64,000 bases of DNA from Promerops cafer. Lineage: Eukaryota > Chordata > Aves > Passeriformes > Nectariniidae. Location of the stretch: the NCBI GenBank assembly GCA_013398275.1, contig VZSE01010145.1, positions 735,782-799,781 on the forward strand, in the 5' to 3' direction. Positions within the stretch are counted from its first letter, which is position 1. Every line of letters starts with the position of its first letter. The notes under the pieces were generated by a model. The model had not been told where the DNA came from. It ran no database searches and was given only the letters and a program-made list of their open reading frames with translations. The position numbers were made by a program, and so were the translations under genes. This document shows positions 12,466-25,075 of this stretch, in pieces.

Positions 12466-13759
12466 CAGATAAATCAATAGGGCTTGGGCCATTTTCCAAA
12501 GATGTGATTTGGTAAGTTTCAAGCCAAACCTCTCAAGCTTTACTCATGAGATAAGTGCTAAACAATGAGCCAGATTCATCAAAGCTTTATAGACTTACTT
12601 AAAAGAAAAAGAAACTGATTCAGCCAACTCATTTCAAGCCAAATCAGGCAGTTGAAAATCTATTCCTGAGATTTGGAAAATCTGTCTTTTTTAAAAATAT
12701 TTTTAAATTATGTTTCGAGAGTCCCTCTTCTGCAAGAGCCTCAGGCAACTCTGTCAAGAAACTGCTTTTTTGGGATTTCTCAGTCTGATTAGGAGTGGTG
12801 TATTCCTCATGTCTAAAGGAGATAGCTGAAATACATGTGTTTGTATATATACACCTAAATATTTTTACATATATACTTACATATACAAGCAGCATAAGGA
12901 TTCAAGAACATTCTATCAGAAGTTTGGTAATTAAAGCAGTGGGTCTACTTTTCAAGAAGACTAAAAATGAATTTGCTTCTTTACTACAAGAACAAAAAGC
13001 AAAGCAGTTCTGGACACCAGTATACTCTAGTAATGCACAAAGCAAAAAACAGTTCCCTGCTCTCAGGCATGTTTATGAGCCTCAGCACAGAAAATCCAGC
13101 ATATTCTCAGTACTGACCCTTAGAGCACTTCCTAGAAGCAGGTTCATTCATGTTCTTTCAGTGCTTGGTATCTCTACCAAGGAGGGTAACAACTGAGCTA
13201 AACAAGCTAGTTTTTGTGTACACCCCACAAAAAATCCTCCTGGAAGCACCAAAGTACTTCAAACAAGGCATCAAATACGACCAGGAGAGGGGAAGACACA
13301 GGCCTGGTGCTATCCAACCAGGACGGGTCACATGTAGACTGGGAATGTAGGAGAGGACATCCTGCCTGCTGGCCAGCATTCCTCGCATGGCTTCTGAGCT
13401 GGAGAAAATCAGGACTGCAAACGCTGTGCTGGTAGTGTAGAGATTTCTCTGCAGAAACACAGGAAAGGCCTCCATCCTCTTCTTCCCACTGTTAATTCCC
13501 TAGTAAACTCAATTTCAGAGGCTGAAGTTGATGCCACTACGGTGATGGACACAGGCCAGACCATTAGATGGCTGCCCCTCCAGCCCAGCATCAAGCATTT
13601 TCTGTAAACATTTATGTCAAAGCGATGAGAAAACGTTCAAAACCTTGCCACGCTTTCTTTTTCTGTTTCTGTTCTTTGCAAAGAAACTACTTCTTCGGAG
13701 AACATGGAAAAAGCATGTGACTTTGAACTGGAAACCCTGAAAGATCAGTGAGCCTACCT

Positions 13760-13797
13760 GCTAATGAGCAACTTGCTATTGAAACGAGCTCGTTAGC
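13760..13797. other. Inverted repeat with an embedded 12-bp palindrome
   Basis: GCTAATGAGC (13760-13769) and GCTCGTTAGC (13788-13797) are reverse complements at 9 of 10 positions. The right arm sits in the perfect palindrome AACGAGCTCGTT (13783-13794). The left arm holds a TAAT homeodomain-type core. The surrounding 300 bases contain ATCAAAGG and other motifs common in enhancers. Confidence 0.55.
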
Positions 13798-14606
13798 TTT
13801 CATTTTTGCTGGCTGCTGATCGATTCATGAGCCACTTACGTGGCCTCTGTAAGCTGTACATAAATTATCAAAGGCATTGATTTCTCCAAATAATAAATCA
13901 GGAAGTCAGTCCTTTCCATATCTCTAGTATAAATGCTCAGCTCAATGGCCTTCAAAATTCAACCAGAGAAAACAACGACAGCATCAGCGTTCACAGATAC
14001 ACTGCGTCTGAAATGGCAAATATTCTGCTGCAAAAATAAGCTGTGCTGGCATCCCAAGGAAGTGAATAAAAACTTGCCTCTGAAAATGTTACATACAAAA
14101 CGCACAGAATTTTGCATGAATCTCTGTGTAGGTGGCAGCTCAAGAAATTCACAGTAAGGAACAATTGTCTCCAGCAGGGAAAAATCCAAGATAGATCATC
14201 TTTGAGTCTTTCTCCATCTCATATAATTCAATTTCTACAGCCATCTTCATACAACTGAAGTAGTCAAAGGCCTATGGCCTCCCAGAGCCAGTGCTGAGAT
14301 TTGGAAGTGAAAGCATTTTCTCTTGTCAACTGGCAACCCCAGCAGCACAGGAAGAGAACCTGTTAAACACTCATCAGTCAGCACAGGAAGAGGCAGGCAA
14401 AGCCTCCTTCACCCAAACATGCATCCGTAACATTTCCATTTTCAGCACATATGGGTACCTCCAAGGCCAACCTGGCCAATCTGATTTCACCTGGCCTCCC
14501 AACTGTTTTTTAAAGTATACCAAAAAGTAATACTTCGGACATGTATGCTTGCAAATTTCCAAGCACTTCATAACACTGATTTGCAATAATTTGCCTAAGG
14601 TCATGT

Positions 14607-14680
14607 GGGCCTTGATCCAAAGCCTATTAAAGACAAAGCAGTCTTTATAGTGACTTCAAAGAGCTTTGGATTGGACCCAC
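14607..14680. repeat. Ancient palindromic (MITE-like) interspersed repeat
   Basis: The left arm GGGCCTTGATCCAAAGCCTA and the right arm AGAGCTTTGGATTGGACCC are imperfect reverse complements, each carrying ATCCAAAGC or its complement, with a GTGACTTCAAAG internal motif. This is the arrangement of an old hairpin-forming repeat common in sauropsid DNA. It probably descends from a non-autonomous element; family name not known to me. Confidence 0.6.
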
Positions 14681-15277
14681 AGTGAAGCACTGCATAGTAA
14701 ATAGGAAAACCAGGAAAAGAAAACCTGGTCTAAAGAAGAAATGTCATCCTCTCCTTAACTGACTCAGTTTACTGAAAGAGATGGGAACGTGGGATTTAAT
14801 TTTCCTGCTCCTCTGTACCACGCTGCCAGCCCAGTGAAATGGTTGTTTCCCTTTTCCCACTCAGCTGCATTTCTCGGAGCATTATTCACTTGTAAAACAC
14901 AGCCCAACGCAAGAGCTCGACCACACTGCAGAGGTGTTTTCATCACCTTGACCCCCAGTAACACCAGTGCCAGAGCAGCCCCGGGAGTGCCCCAGGAGAG
15001 AGCTGTGGCATTCCCTGCCAGCGAGGACGCTGCCAGGAGCGCTGGATGGAATGCCCGCTCCAAAAGAGCAGCAAGCTTAGCACTAAATGCAGTAACAATA
15101 AGGAGTTAAAATGTGCAGACCAGAGAACATCGCTTAATCCCAGTTTACTGAAAGGACATGTCATTTTTAGAAAGTTGTCCAAACAACTGTCTTAATATTC
15201 TACACCAAAGTGGCTATTAATCAAACAACAAAGGCCCAATTAACACATAGCTGTTGTCACCTTGATGTTAAAAGCCT

Positions 15278-15312
15278 CTCCCTTCCCCCCTTCTCTCTTT
15301 CTTTTTGTCTTT
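15278..15312 (+). repeat. Pyrimidine tract paired with a downstream purine tract
   Basis: CCTCTCCCTTCCCCCCTTCT followed by CTCTTTCTTTTTGTC is nearly pure C/T. About 40 bases to the right lies a purine tract (15352-15459) of opposite composition, giving the pair hairpin or triplex potential. Confidence 0.75.
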
Positions 15313-15351
15313 AATGTTACAACCTAACCCAAAAATGCCTCAGGGCCCTAC

Positions 15352-15459
15352 AGCAAAAAAAAAAGACAAGATAGAGAGAGGGAGACAGGGAGGAAGGGAA
15401 GAGGATAGGGAGGAAAGTGGGGAGGGGAGAAAAAGAGAGAGAGACAGAGAGAAAGAGAG
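15352..15459 (+). repeat. Purine-rich tract (GA/GGGA low complexity)
   Basis: Just over 100 bases consist almost only of A and G, with motifs AGATAGAGAGAGGGAGACAG, GGAGGAAGGGAAGAGG and AAAGAGAGAGAGACAGAGAG. An open frame across it encodes only low-complexity Arg/Glu/Gly and is not a gene. Such mirror-like purine tracts can form H-DNA. Confidence 0.85.
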
Positions 15460-15584
15460 TCTTAAATACCATCTCTCCTCTAGGCAGCAATTTCCACAGA
15501 TGAAGAGGTCACCACTGTTTAACAGTGTGCTGCCACGTTAATTTAGTATGACAAGATAAAGCAGTAATCTCTGCTTGAAGAGGC

Positions 15585-16060
15585 TGTAAACCGCCTGCTA
15601 TCCAGGGACATGCTCGAGTCGATTTGCACTGTATATCACTTTATACAATTGCCGTGACAAAGCCCCCTGAGTTCCCTCATGTAAATCTCTCTCTCTCCCT
15701 CTCAACTTCGCTGCCAGTCAGACAGCAGCGGATCCGCGGTAAGCTGTGCAAACTCGGTGTTTTACGCATGCCAGCGGACCCCAAAGCTCCCCGCCTCCCC
15801 CCCCAAGAAAAGATGTTTAGGACTTTGATAATCCATTGATCCCACTTCCATATCGGCTTGTATTTTTCAATCTGTCGTGTTAAGTTGTCAGAGAGGGCGA
15901 TTAAACCGATGTTTCATGTTCCGAGATTTGCGTTCCTGGGAATGATAGTTTTCAAAGCCTTTCTTGCTAGGTTCTGCTTAAAGATTATCCCTAAGAAAGC
16001 TGATGTGAATATTATTACTGGCATAAACCTGGTAATAAAACCATAAAGTGTTTTAGGTAA
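15585..16060. promoter_or_regulatory. CpG-retaining block, candidate conserved non-coding element
   Basis: CpGs are spread evenly through moderately AT-rich DNA (for example CTCGAGTCGATTTGCAC, CAGCGGATCCGCGGTAAG, GGGCGATTAAACCGATG and TTCCGAGATTTGCG). That pattern is uncommon in neutral intron and typical of constrained regulatory elements. Homeodomain-like and octamer-like cores are visible. Conservation itself cannot be tested from one sequence. Confidence 0.45.
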
Positions 16061-16324
16061 AGACATTTTAGAGATATTCAGGGTTATAAACATAAGAGTT
16101 TAAAGCTGGATAGAATTTGGAGTGCTTAAAAAAAAAAAAGGAAAGGAAAAAAGCGCCCTGTCAGGCTGTGGAGTTTTCTCAGCATGAAGGAAAACAACAT
16201 ATGTAAAAGGGAAAAGGGAACTCGCGTGTGTCTGTAAAGTAAATAGCATTACAGAACCACAGAAGAGGGCCGAGCAGAACACGACCTGTGCAGTCAGACA
16301 GGGAGAAGAAGGAGACAGAGCACG

Positions 16325-16425
16325 TGCAGCAGAGGCCGCGACAGTGCCTCAAATAAAACCGCGCGCCCGCAGCGGCCCGCACGGCTGAAAACACGCGCGC
16401 CTTGTTGGGGAAATACGGGGAGCTT
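16325..16425. promoter_or_regulatory. Small CpG-dense patch
   Basis: AAAACCGCGCGCCCGCAGCG, GCCCGCACGGC and ACACGCGCGCC lie within 100 bases, a few hundred bases right of the CpG-retaining block. Together they make 15.6-16.4 kb the most CpG-rich part of the left intron. Confidence 0.45.
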
Positions 16426-16429
16426 CCTG

Positions 16430-19400
16430 CAATATGTCGCAACTCTCGGATGCCATACTGCATCCCTAGAACATGCAAGTTTTAAACGATGCCTCCTTCT
16501 ATTTCACATTTAATTTGTGTCGTTTTCCTATGGCCCGCAGGCACGATACAAGTCACAGCACACAACATACCAAACACGGTGCCAAGATGTGAAGCTGTGC
16601 ACATGTACATACACCCATTTTCTGGATTAAACACAGGGGAGGACATAAGTAGAATTAAAACACGCGCAGCAGACAGGTTTCTACAGAGTAAGGCTGGAAT
16701 TTAACTACAGTTTCTTAACCAATACATTGCTAGGTCTATCTGCTGTGCCTATGCACAGCATTTGGACTTGCAAAAAATGACCAAGCAAGGCTAAATCAAA
16801 TCTTTAAGAGGTTACATACATTCTCTGTAATCAATTAAACTGAACAATAAAATCTGCTGTTCATTGCAGCTGATACTAAGGCAGACAAATGCTTTATAAA
16901 GCATTTGAATTTCTAATAACATTTGATAATTCCCTAAATTTTAAAGGGGAAACCCACTAGAATTAATGCCATTTTTAAATATTAAGAGAATCTTCCCAAA
17001 ATAGCCTTTTTAAGGTGTTCTGTGTTCCTTTATTCTCCAATACATGGTGCTAACCAACACATTATTTATTATTTGAACTTAACACTACTTAATAGATATA
17101 CAACAAAAGGTTTGCTTTTAGGGAATATCCAATTCTTACAACCCCACTAAACACCACCAGTACTGGTTAAAAAAGAATTCAGATAGAATAGTCACACCCA
17201 ACACCCCCCAACCCCTCCCCCAAAAAAGGATGAACTAGAACATGGTTACTTCTCCAGAAAAAGAGAATATTTGCACAGTAACATGCGTTATTTCTTTAAC
17301 AGCACGTGCTGTGAATGGGATTACTCTCACCTAATTTTAGCCCCAATTTTGACACCTAGTCTAAACTAGTCATCAAGGCTCCCTCTATAGCCAACAGACA
17401 AGCAGTTTCAGAGGGTAATTCATCTTTCCTGGGTGCTTATTTTAAGATTGGAAATGTTGTTCTAGGCGGGTGGTTATCTTTTTACACAAACTGTGAAGAC
17501 AGCCCAAACACCTAACTTTTACGTGCCTAAACTTTGGTGAACTGAAGCCCAGTCTCACTGTATGGCATCCAATAATCTCCCTGAGTGTGGAAACCCTTAC
17601 AGATCACAGACCATCACGGATGAAGGACCAGTATCATTTCCATTGTACTAGCACAGCCACAGATGACACAAGTGGATTGCCCTGATAAATCAACAACCTG
17701 GAAGCTGGAAATAACATCTAATTTAAATCAAAAACCTGCCATCTTTGTTAATATTTACCAAACTACAAGTCCAACAACTCTGTGATATTTTACAGAGCAA
17801 TATAAAGATACACGTCCTAAATATAAAAATAAGTATTTCAGTCAAATTAGTTTATTCACAAGGAAAGCTCAGGAATTCACTGTGGCCCTGTGTCAATGTA
17901 TTACCCAATTCTCATGTTGACAGCTTCAAAACTGAAGCTATCTGTGGTCACTGCCCAAAAGCTAAGTTTACACTGGCCACAAGCAAACAGAGAAAGTACA
18001 TCATCTGCCACAGATGTATTCTTTGCAGGACTGAATCACACTATTTGCAACTCTGCTTGTAGATATATGAAATTCTGAAAACTGTTTTCCAGTGGAGTTC
18101 ATCAAATTGGTTTAAAGAGAATTTAAACAAGTCTTACACATGTATCTATTGTGATTGATCAATCTGCTCCCCCCCACACTCTGCTACTGTCTCTGAGAAG
18201 ACAATGTGAATTTAAGAATTTGGAAAAAAAGGAGCGGGGGGGCTACGTGCAGATTTTATATTTATAAAAGTAAAGAATATACCATGGACTCACGCTCTAT
18301 CATTAGTCAGATGCAGGCCACAAACTCAAGTGAGTTGAGTGGTTTGAACTCTGAGATGCAGAATGTTTTCTATTCCCAACAGGGCTAAGCATATACAGCA
18401 AACTTTTACTAATGAACAAAGAATTATTAAATGCTCTGGCCAGGCAATTACCTCTCACTCAAAGCTTTTTTGGTTGAAGTTATCTAACCACAGATTTATA
18501 AACTATAGGGATCAACAGCTGAGCTTAACACCCTAAGCTCCAGCTGTAACCTATGAAGAAAAATAGGCACTTCTAGGGTGTGAGTTCCCTGACCTACTTA
18601 CAAGATCTGTTAGGACAAAATGAATCACGCTCCACCATTCCCTATTTACTTCCATTAGCCATAAAGTTAAATTTACTAGCTCACTTCTGAACACACACTT
18701 TTTAAACATATAGTCTGAGGAGACCTCACCCTTGAATCTTCACCCCAAAAAGTGACATTAAGATTTACATGGCCTTGTATTATGTGTTAGTGGCCAACTC
18801 CATTCTGGGAGAGGAAAGAACTTTCCTCTATGAGAAAAGCCAAAACATCCTCATGCTGCACCAAGACTCCACCAGTCACCAGAAATTTATCACTGAGACT
18901 CCATAAATTTCACTGCAAACTGTACAAGAAACTAACCTGCTCCTAACAGAGCCCCAGGTCCAAAATGCTAAACTCTGCATTCATATGTGGAAACCTGCAC
19001 ACGCTCAGCAAATAGTGCTGCTTTGGAACACACAGGGAGCCAGAGCTGAGCACACCTCCTGACTGCACCTGCAGCAGCTGAAAATGGAAAGGATGGGGAA
19101 GAGGGAAGTTTCACTCACAGCTGCAGAGATGAAACACACGCTTTAAATTCAATCTGAAAATCAGCATACAGGAGAGTCTGAAGCACGGATGTTTTGCATT
19201 GTTTCTGGCCAGCAGTATTAATAAGCAATGCAAGCTTCCACTTCTGACATGACTTAGTGTAGAGATACACACACAATCTACCCCAGTAATTCAGACTTGA
19301 GATGTCAGAAGGATTTTACCTTTTGCTATAATATTTCCTATTTTCTGTCATCAAAATCCAATCCTACAAAAAGCTATGTGCAGAAGGAGTTACAGTCAGT

Positions 19401-22400
19401 GACCTCTCCTTCCCTCCCTCTTGCTACCATCAGCATTAGGTTCCAATCAACCAGATTATTTTGCAGGAACAGGGTCATAAGCTAAGCATTCTGGGGCAGG
19501 AATGTTTCTTTTTTCTGTCTCTATAAAAATAAATCATGCTCTTGGTACAATATAAATAAAGATAGTAACAGTCTGATATTAGATTTTACTGGTCTATGCT
19601 TTAGACATCTATGTAATTTGCTTACTGCCTGTACAAACTACACAAAGTTAATCTTTAGAGCTCTTATTTTTTCCTTGGGGGGGGATTCAGTTTTAAAAGC
19701 ATAAAAAAGGATGCTGAAGCAGACTATTTCCATATATAATTACAGTCTTGTTTACACTGCTCTGGCAAAAGCTATCCTGAGTTAAACTGGGCACAACTCA
19801 GCTACATTTGTTGGTTTATCTAGTGATGCTAAATTAATGGGATTCACCAAGTCTACTTCTGCTTTGCAAAGAGCAGAAATGCCTTATCTGATCACACGAC
19901 TGCAACTAAACCAGAAAAAAACCCACAGAACTTCAGGGTGTTAAAGAGAATCTGGAAATGAGGCCGGCCAAACTATTCAGACATGCTTGCTACCCCAGGC
20001 ACAAAGGACTCTTTTTACTTAAGAAAGTTTGTTTCCTCCATTTCATTGTCTTTTAAACACTTTGGAACATTGGTTGGTTCAGAAACACTGCAGCACATCC
20101 ATCTCCTCTTGTAGGGAGGTCTCTGAACACACCTTAGGAGCTGACCCACCGATGGTAGATGCTCATTCTTAAGGAAACACATAATGAAATCTGCAGTCTA
20201 ATTTGCCAAAGGTCCTTCTTCAGCCATGAATTTCCAGAGAAAATTAATAACTCCTTTTACTACAGCTGAGAAGGCAGTGCTATTTCACTGATGTACTTAA
20301 GAGGAATTCCCTCCATGAAAGCCAAAAAACACGACTGGATGACACAACACTAAATGCCAGCAACTGCCTGGAGCCACATTTTCATTCCCACTACAACCAC
20401 CATCACTTTTGGTGAATCTGAAAAAGCATTAGCAGTGGGAAGAAAAATGAGAGAAAGCAACCTGGCCTTGGCACAGCCTAGCCCAACTGAATTTTGTAGG
20501 ACCTGAAAAAACCACGCTTGAAGAGACAATGCAAAAACCATGAGCACGTCACTCATCCATTGAAAGGACAAAAAATAAAGAAATGCTTCAAATTGTAACT
20601 GCAACGAGTAACTTCCTATGGACACAAACATCTGACAGGGAGAGAGGAGACTGTAAAACATGACTGTGGCTACTGAGTGTAGCAGAAGGCTCTGGCACTT
20701 CTAAGAGCCAGAGTTTACAACCACAGGGATTCCTCGCAACCCTGAAATTCAAGGAACCAACACTTCACAATGCTTTTTAGGTTTGGTATGTCTCTACTAA
20801 GTAGAGCTGCATATCAAAAAGCAACCATCCCCTGCTTTATTGACATTCTGTCTGAGCAAATAGCACAACACTTATTCTTACTGTGCAACGTCTTCATATG
20901 AGCTATTTACTAAAAGGCTTTAGAATGGATTAAGTAATAAAAATGACTAAGCTAAATATGACTGCAAGCAGAGGAAGAAAACAGGCAAAGCAGAAAAGGG
21001 TTTTCAGAGGACAACTGCAAGCAGACAGAAACTGACAGAGTAACACTGGCTCTTACAAGGCTGGAAATAGAGAGAAATTCACAGCTGCAGTGAAAAGAAA
21101 GGGAGAAAACCACACCAGCTGCTCAGAAGAAGGACCGTGGACATGGAAAGTGTGTAGAGCAAACACAAAGCACATGGGGAAACTGTTCTGGAGGTTCTAA
21201 AATGAATTAACAACTACTGAAGCAAAAATGAGCCAAGGTGGTGTGCAGAAGTAGGAGCTTGTGCTGTGCAGGGGGCAAAAGGATCAGCTCGGGATTCCCA
21301 CACGCCTTGCCTTGAGGCACAGGTGGGATCAGGGGGTGGAAGCCTGTAGGCTGCTCTCCCTGCTGACAACAGCTACACTGACAGCCCAAGGCCAAAAGCT
21401 TCCCAACAGTGCAGCAGCTCGGCCAAAGGACTCACTGAAAGGAAAAGCACAAAGATTTAAAACGGAGTTTCTTTGGATTTCTGCTTCCAGAACCACGGAG
21501 AATTGGGTGTTTAACTGGCAGCAGAGTTTGTGTCTCACTACAACACCAGAAAAACTCGCTGTCACCAAAGAAAAGCTGGAGTTTCAAAAAAATTTGAGCA
21601 GAGTGCCACAGGGGATGGACCCGGACTGCAGAAACTACACGAAGTTCTCAGCTACTGTTTGACTTCTGACAGGATGGAGAAGGTCCCACAGATCCTACCA
21701 GGGTTATGTCAGACCTGGGGAGCGACTGTTGGAAGCAAAAGATGTAACAAGAAGTAGGAACATTTAAATGTAGTCTCTTTGGATTGTTGCTATGAACTGG
21801 TCTTGCAGTCCTAGAGGGACTTTCTCCATATCCAGTGCTCCTCAAATTGATAGAGCAGATTTGAAACAAAATTTTGAAGTTATCTCTGTTGCTTAGAAAG
21901 ATGACCAGGTTTTTTGCTTACATAGTTTTTTGATAGGGCATTTAATAGTTCTGTTCTCCTCCTCATAAGAGAGACCATCTGGTTTGAATATTCCTACCAA
22001 ATGTGGGCTTTACAGTTCTACCTATCTCTTTTTTCTGTAGAATTTTTCAGCTACTCACTTGAATGAGACTTCACTAGTATTCATGCAGTAAGTTTAAATG
22101 AAGATATTTTCCAGTATGAAGTCAATGAATTGATGCCTAGGCACATAATCACTTGCAAACAATGGACACATACAGTTCCCAGCACTTCCATAAAACAAAG
22201 GTGTTTACTTTTCTGTTGATTATTTTCTGCTTAACTGCATTCAAATGAATCCATTAAAAACATGACTGCTTCACAGTAAGATGATCTTCAGCAAAAACAA
22301 ACAACTGCTGTTTCCACTTCTCTTCATGGCCTTTATAAACTACAGTCATCTGGCCCCTGTATTCCAGGCAATATATATTATAAGTCTGGTCTTGATTTGT

Positions 22401-24800
22401 CAAGTTATTGGTTTAAGTGTAGTTTTAACCCTCCTGCTTGGGGATGAAAAAAAACCAGTTTTCTTACTTCATTACTTATTTAATGTCCCCTATCCAACCT
22501 TTGGACCTTTCAAAGTCAGATCAAAACACCAAGGGGTCATCTCAAACTTCAGCAGGTGTTTCTGCGCCTAGATTTCTGCTGGGAATGATGTATCCACTCT
22601 GGCTTTCCATGGCTACAGGCATGCAGAGGTCAGGGTGGTTCAATAAACCAAGGCAACTTCCATAAAAGCACGCTGCTCCTGAACTGCCCTGGGGCCTTGA
22701 TGCCTGACTCACCTGAGGAACGGAGACACCTTTTTGTTTCTTCATGTGCCCCAGACAGGACCTGCACACCTGGAGGTAACGTCAGCAGGACTCACACAGA
22801 GGGGACGGGATGGGAGCTCCGGGAGAGCCCGGCCCATGGCGAGCAGGACGAGCAGATGAGCCCCACCTGAACGCAGGACTCTGGTCAGGCAGGCAGGACT
22901 CACCAAAGCTGCTTCTGCCCCCACCGCAGCCGCGTCTCAAGGGCTGCAGAGAGGTTTCCAGGCTCTGCACTGAACAATGCAGCAGGCAACTTCTACAGCC
23001 CTTTGATGGGTCCTGACTGGCTCTTTGTTTGTTCCCCAACAGCCCACATAGAGATCCCCTGAAATGGTGCAAGTGCAAAGACTGGACTCTGGTAAAAGCC
23101 TCAAATCGGGTCTGTGGAAACTGCTCCCACTTTTGTGATGACATTTGTAACGAGATGTTTGCAACAACGCAATTGCATCATCTTATAAATACCAATTTAC
23201 CATTAAGAGAGGAAGGAAAGAACAGCAGACAAATGCAACCTTACCACCGTTTCTGGTTCCTTTGAACTGAACTAGTCCTGTTCAGGCAGGCCGATCTCTT
23301 ACAAAAACAGCAGTTTATAGTTTAAACTGTGAAATCGTGTGCGCGCGTGTGTGCTGTAATTATGGTGCCTGCTAACAATTTCATACTGCCACACTGCACA
23401 TATGGCTTCCAAGCTAGCTTTATCTGAATCTTTGTGAATCTATTCTCCATGCTATTAAATTGAGCACATTCCACATCGTTCAAAAGTAATTACACTTTTG
23501 TCTAGAGTGTAGGAGACTGCTCTCCCCAAACAATGAAATTCTCATTATTAGAGCTGGCACAGTAAAGGCACTGGTGTTCACAACACTGTGCATTGTATCA
23601 TCACAATAACTTATCCTAAGCTTGATGCTCAAAGGTACACTGGAAATTAAAATTTCTCTAAAACCACTGTGAGGTTGTTTTTTTTTTTTTTTAAATATGC
23701 ATTCTTTAGCTCAGTATAATTAGAGTCCTATTTGACTTTTTAAAAAGCTATATGCATTCAGATTTCCATTCTCCTCGGAAGGTCTGAATAATAGCTGAGT
23801 GCTCCAGCCGCTTGTTGTTCTGATCCACCACCATTCATATGCTGACAACTCCAGCCCAACAGGTGAAGCACAGGCCAGGATGGATGTGATAAGAGAACTC
23901 AAATGAAGCATTAAACAACCTTTTATTTTGGCCAAGTGGAGGAAAAGCACGAAGCAATGTGTTGGTAAGCTCTCTGACCAGTAGTACTGCCATTCTTAAT
24001 ACTATTCCTGAGTTACACAGGAGTAACTTCATTCACCACACAAACACAACTTCTTTCAGTGGGAAGCAACAAAGCTACTGAACAGTGCACCATAATATTT
24101 CCTGTCCATTTAAAGCACTATTGAAAATTAATTTTAAATCTCACTGAAAGTGCAGGGCAAATGTGGGCTACCAGCATAGTCACAGCCATCAGTTTGGAAC
24201 AACTAGGGAGTGGTAAAATTATAGCTTACCAGTTTGACCTTTTGTTCAGTACTACTTTTTTTTTTTTAATCCCATCCAGCATTTCACTGATATTCTATAG
24301 TTAAAAAGAATGGTCTGATTTAAACACACGATGCCTGTGGTATACTTTAATCAGTACTTTTAGCCTTGACATTTCTCATTTTCAGAATTTAGCACACAGA
24401 CACCATTGGTGAGATCAGTGGTCTTGAGAGTTGCAAAAGCAGACAAATAGAACATAAAGGCAGGCAAATAGAAACAAGTAAAACAAACCTTTGTAACTTA
24501 GATGAGCTAACAACTATCTGTGCTATCCAAATACTGTAGCCTTAATAGGTGTCTTCAAAAGAGCTATTGACTGATACTGTAATCCTCAAGTGTCTCCCTG
24601 CAAAGCTTATGGCCTGCTATGAACGTCCTAGGGGGACTCTCAAATATATTCTAGGTCAAAGCATTTGTCTTTTATTTCCTACTGAGCAGGTGCTTTAAGT
24701 CTGATAAATTATTGTTTCTTTTCTTATCAGGAGAAGAGTTCTCCCACTTACAATAAGAATCTAGTTTCTTCTGTCAAGAGGAAGACAGTTTGATAGTCAC
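16430..24800. other. Intron without recognised genes
   Basis: About 8 kb of mostly unique sequence. A C-rich, G-poor patch lies near 17192-17226. CACCTAACTTTTACGTGCCT near 17509 resembles the old GTGCCTA-type repeat. A GC-richer patch lies around 22.80-22.95 kb with a handful of CpGs, and the Z-DNA-prone run is at 23336. None carries a supportable gene. Confidence 0.55.
23336..23354 (+). other. Alternating purine-pyrimidine run, Z-DNA prone
   Basis: CGTGTGCGCGCGTGTGTGC alternates pyrimidine and purine for 19 bases and includes a CGCGCG core. The surrounding DNA is AT-rich and otherwise poor in CpG. Confidence 0.7.
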
Positions 24801-24805
24801 CCCTG

Positions 24806-25075
24806 CCTTGGTTGAGGCTGGTAGGGATCTCCAGAGGGGACCTGGCCCAGTCCCCCTGCTCAAGCAGGGCCACAGAGCCAGCCAGGACCACGTCCAGGTG
24901 ACTTCTGAGTATCTCTAAGGAGGGAGACTCCACAGCCTCCCTAGGCAACCTGCTCCTGTGCTCAGTCACCCTCCCACAAGAAAGCATTTCCTGATGTTCA
25001 CTGGGGTCCTCCATTCCAGCCAGTGCCCACTGCACTGACCTTTCTCTGGCTGCACTCCAACACCCTCAGAAATAT
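24806..25075 (-). mobile_element. CR1 LINE fragment with RT C-terminus remnant
   Basis: Minus-strand translation includes TEHRSRLPREAVESPSLEI followed by LRSHLDVVL, matching the end of the CR1 ORF2 reverse-transcriptase protein. The CR1 3' UTR follows toward lower coordinates (CAAGCAGGGCCACAGAGCC and CAGAGGGGACC on the plus strand). Only the last few hundred bases remain, as is usual for 5'-truncated CR1 copies, and the frame is decayed and non-functional. It lies in the same orientation as SOX5. Confidence 0.9.

Noticed and set aside
12410..12600. Poly-T tract as the poly(A) tail of a minus-strand processed pseudogene
   Set aside because: There is no AATAAA signal upstream on the minus strand and no recognisable gene body to the right.
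15305..15541. Plus-strand open frame rich in Arg, Glu and Gly
   Set aside because: It is the translation of the purine tract.
24748..25035. Minus-strand 95-codon frame as a host gene
   Set aside because: It is the decayed C-terminus of CR1 reverse transcriptase plus its 3' UTR.
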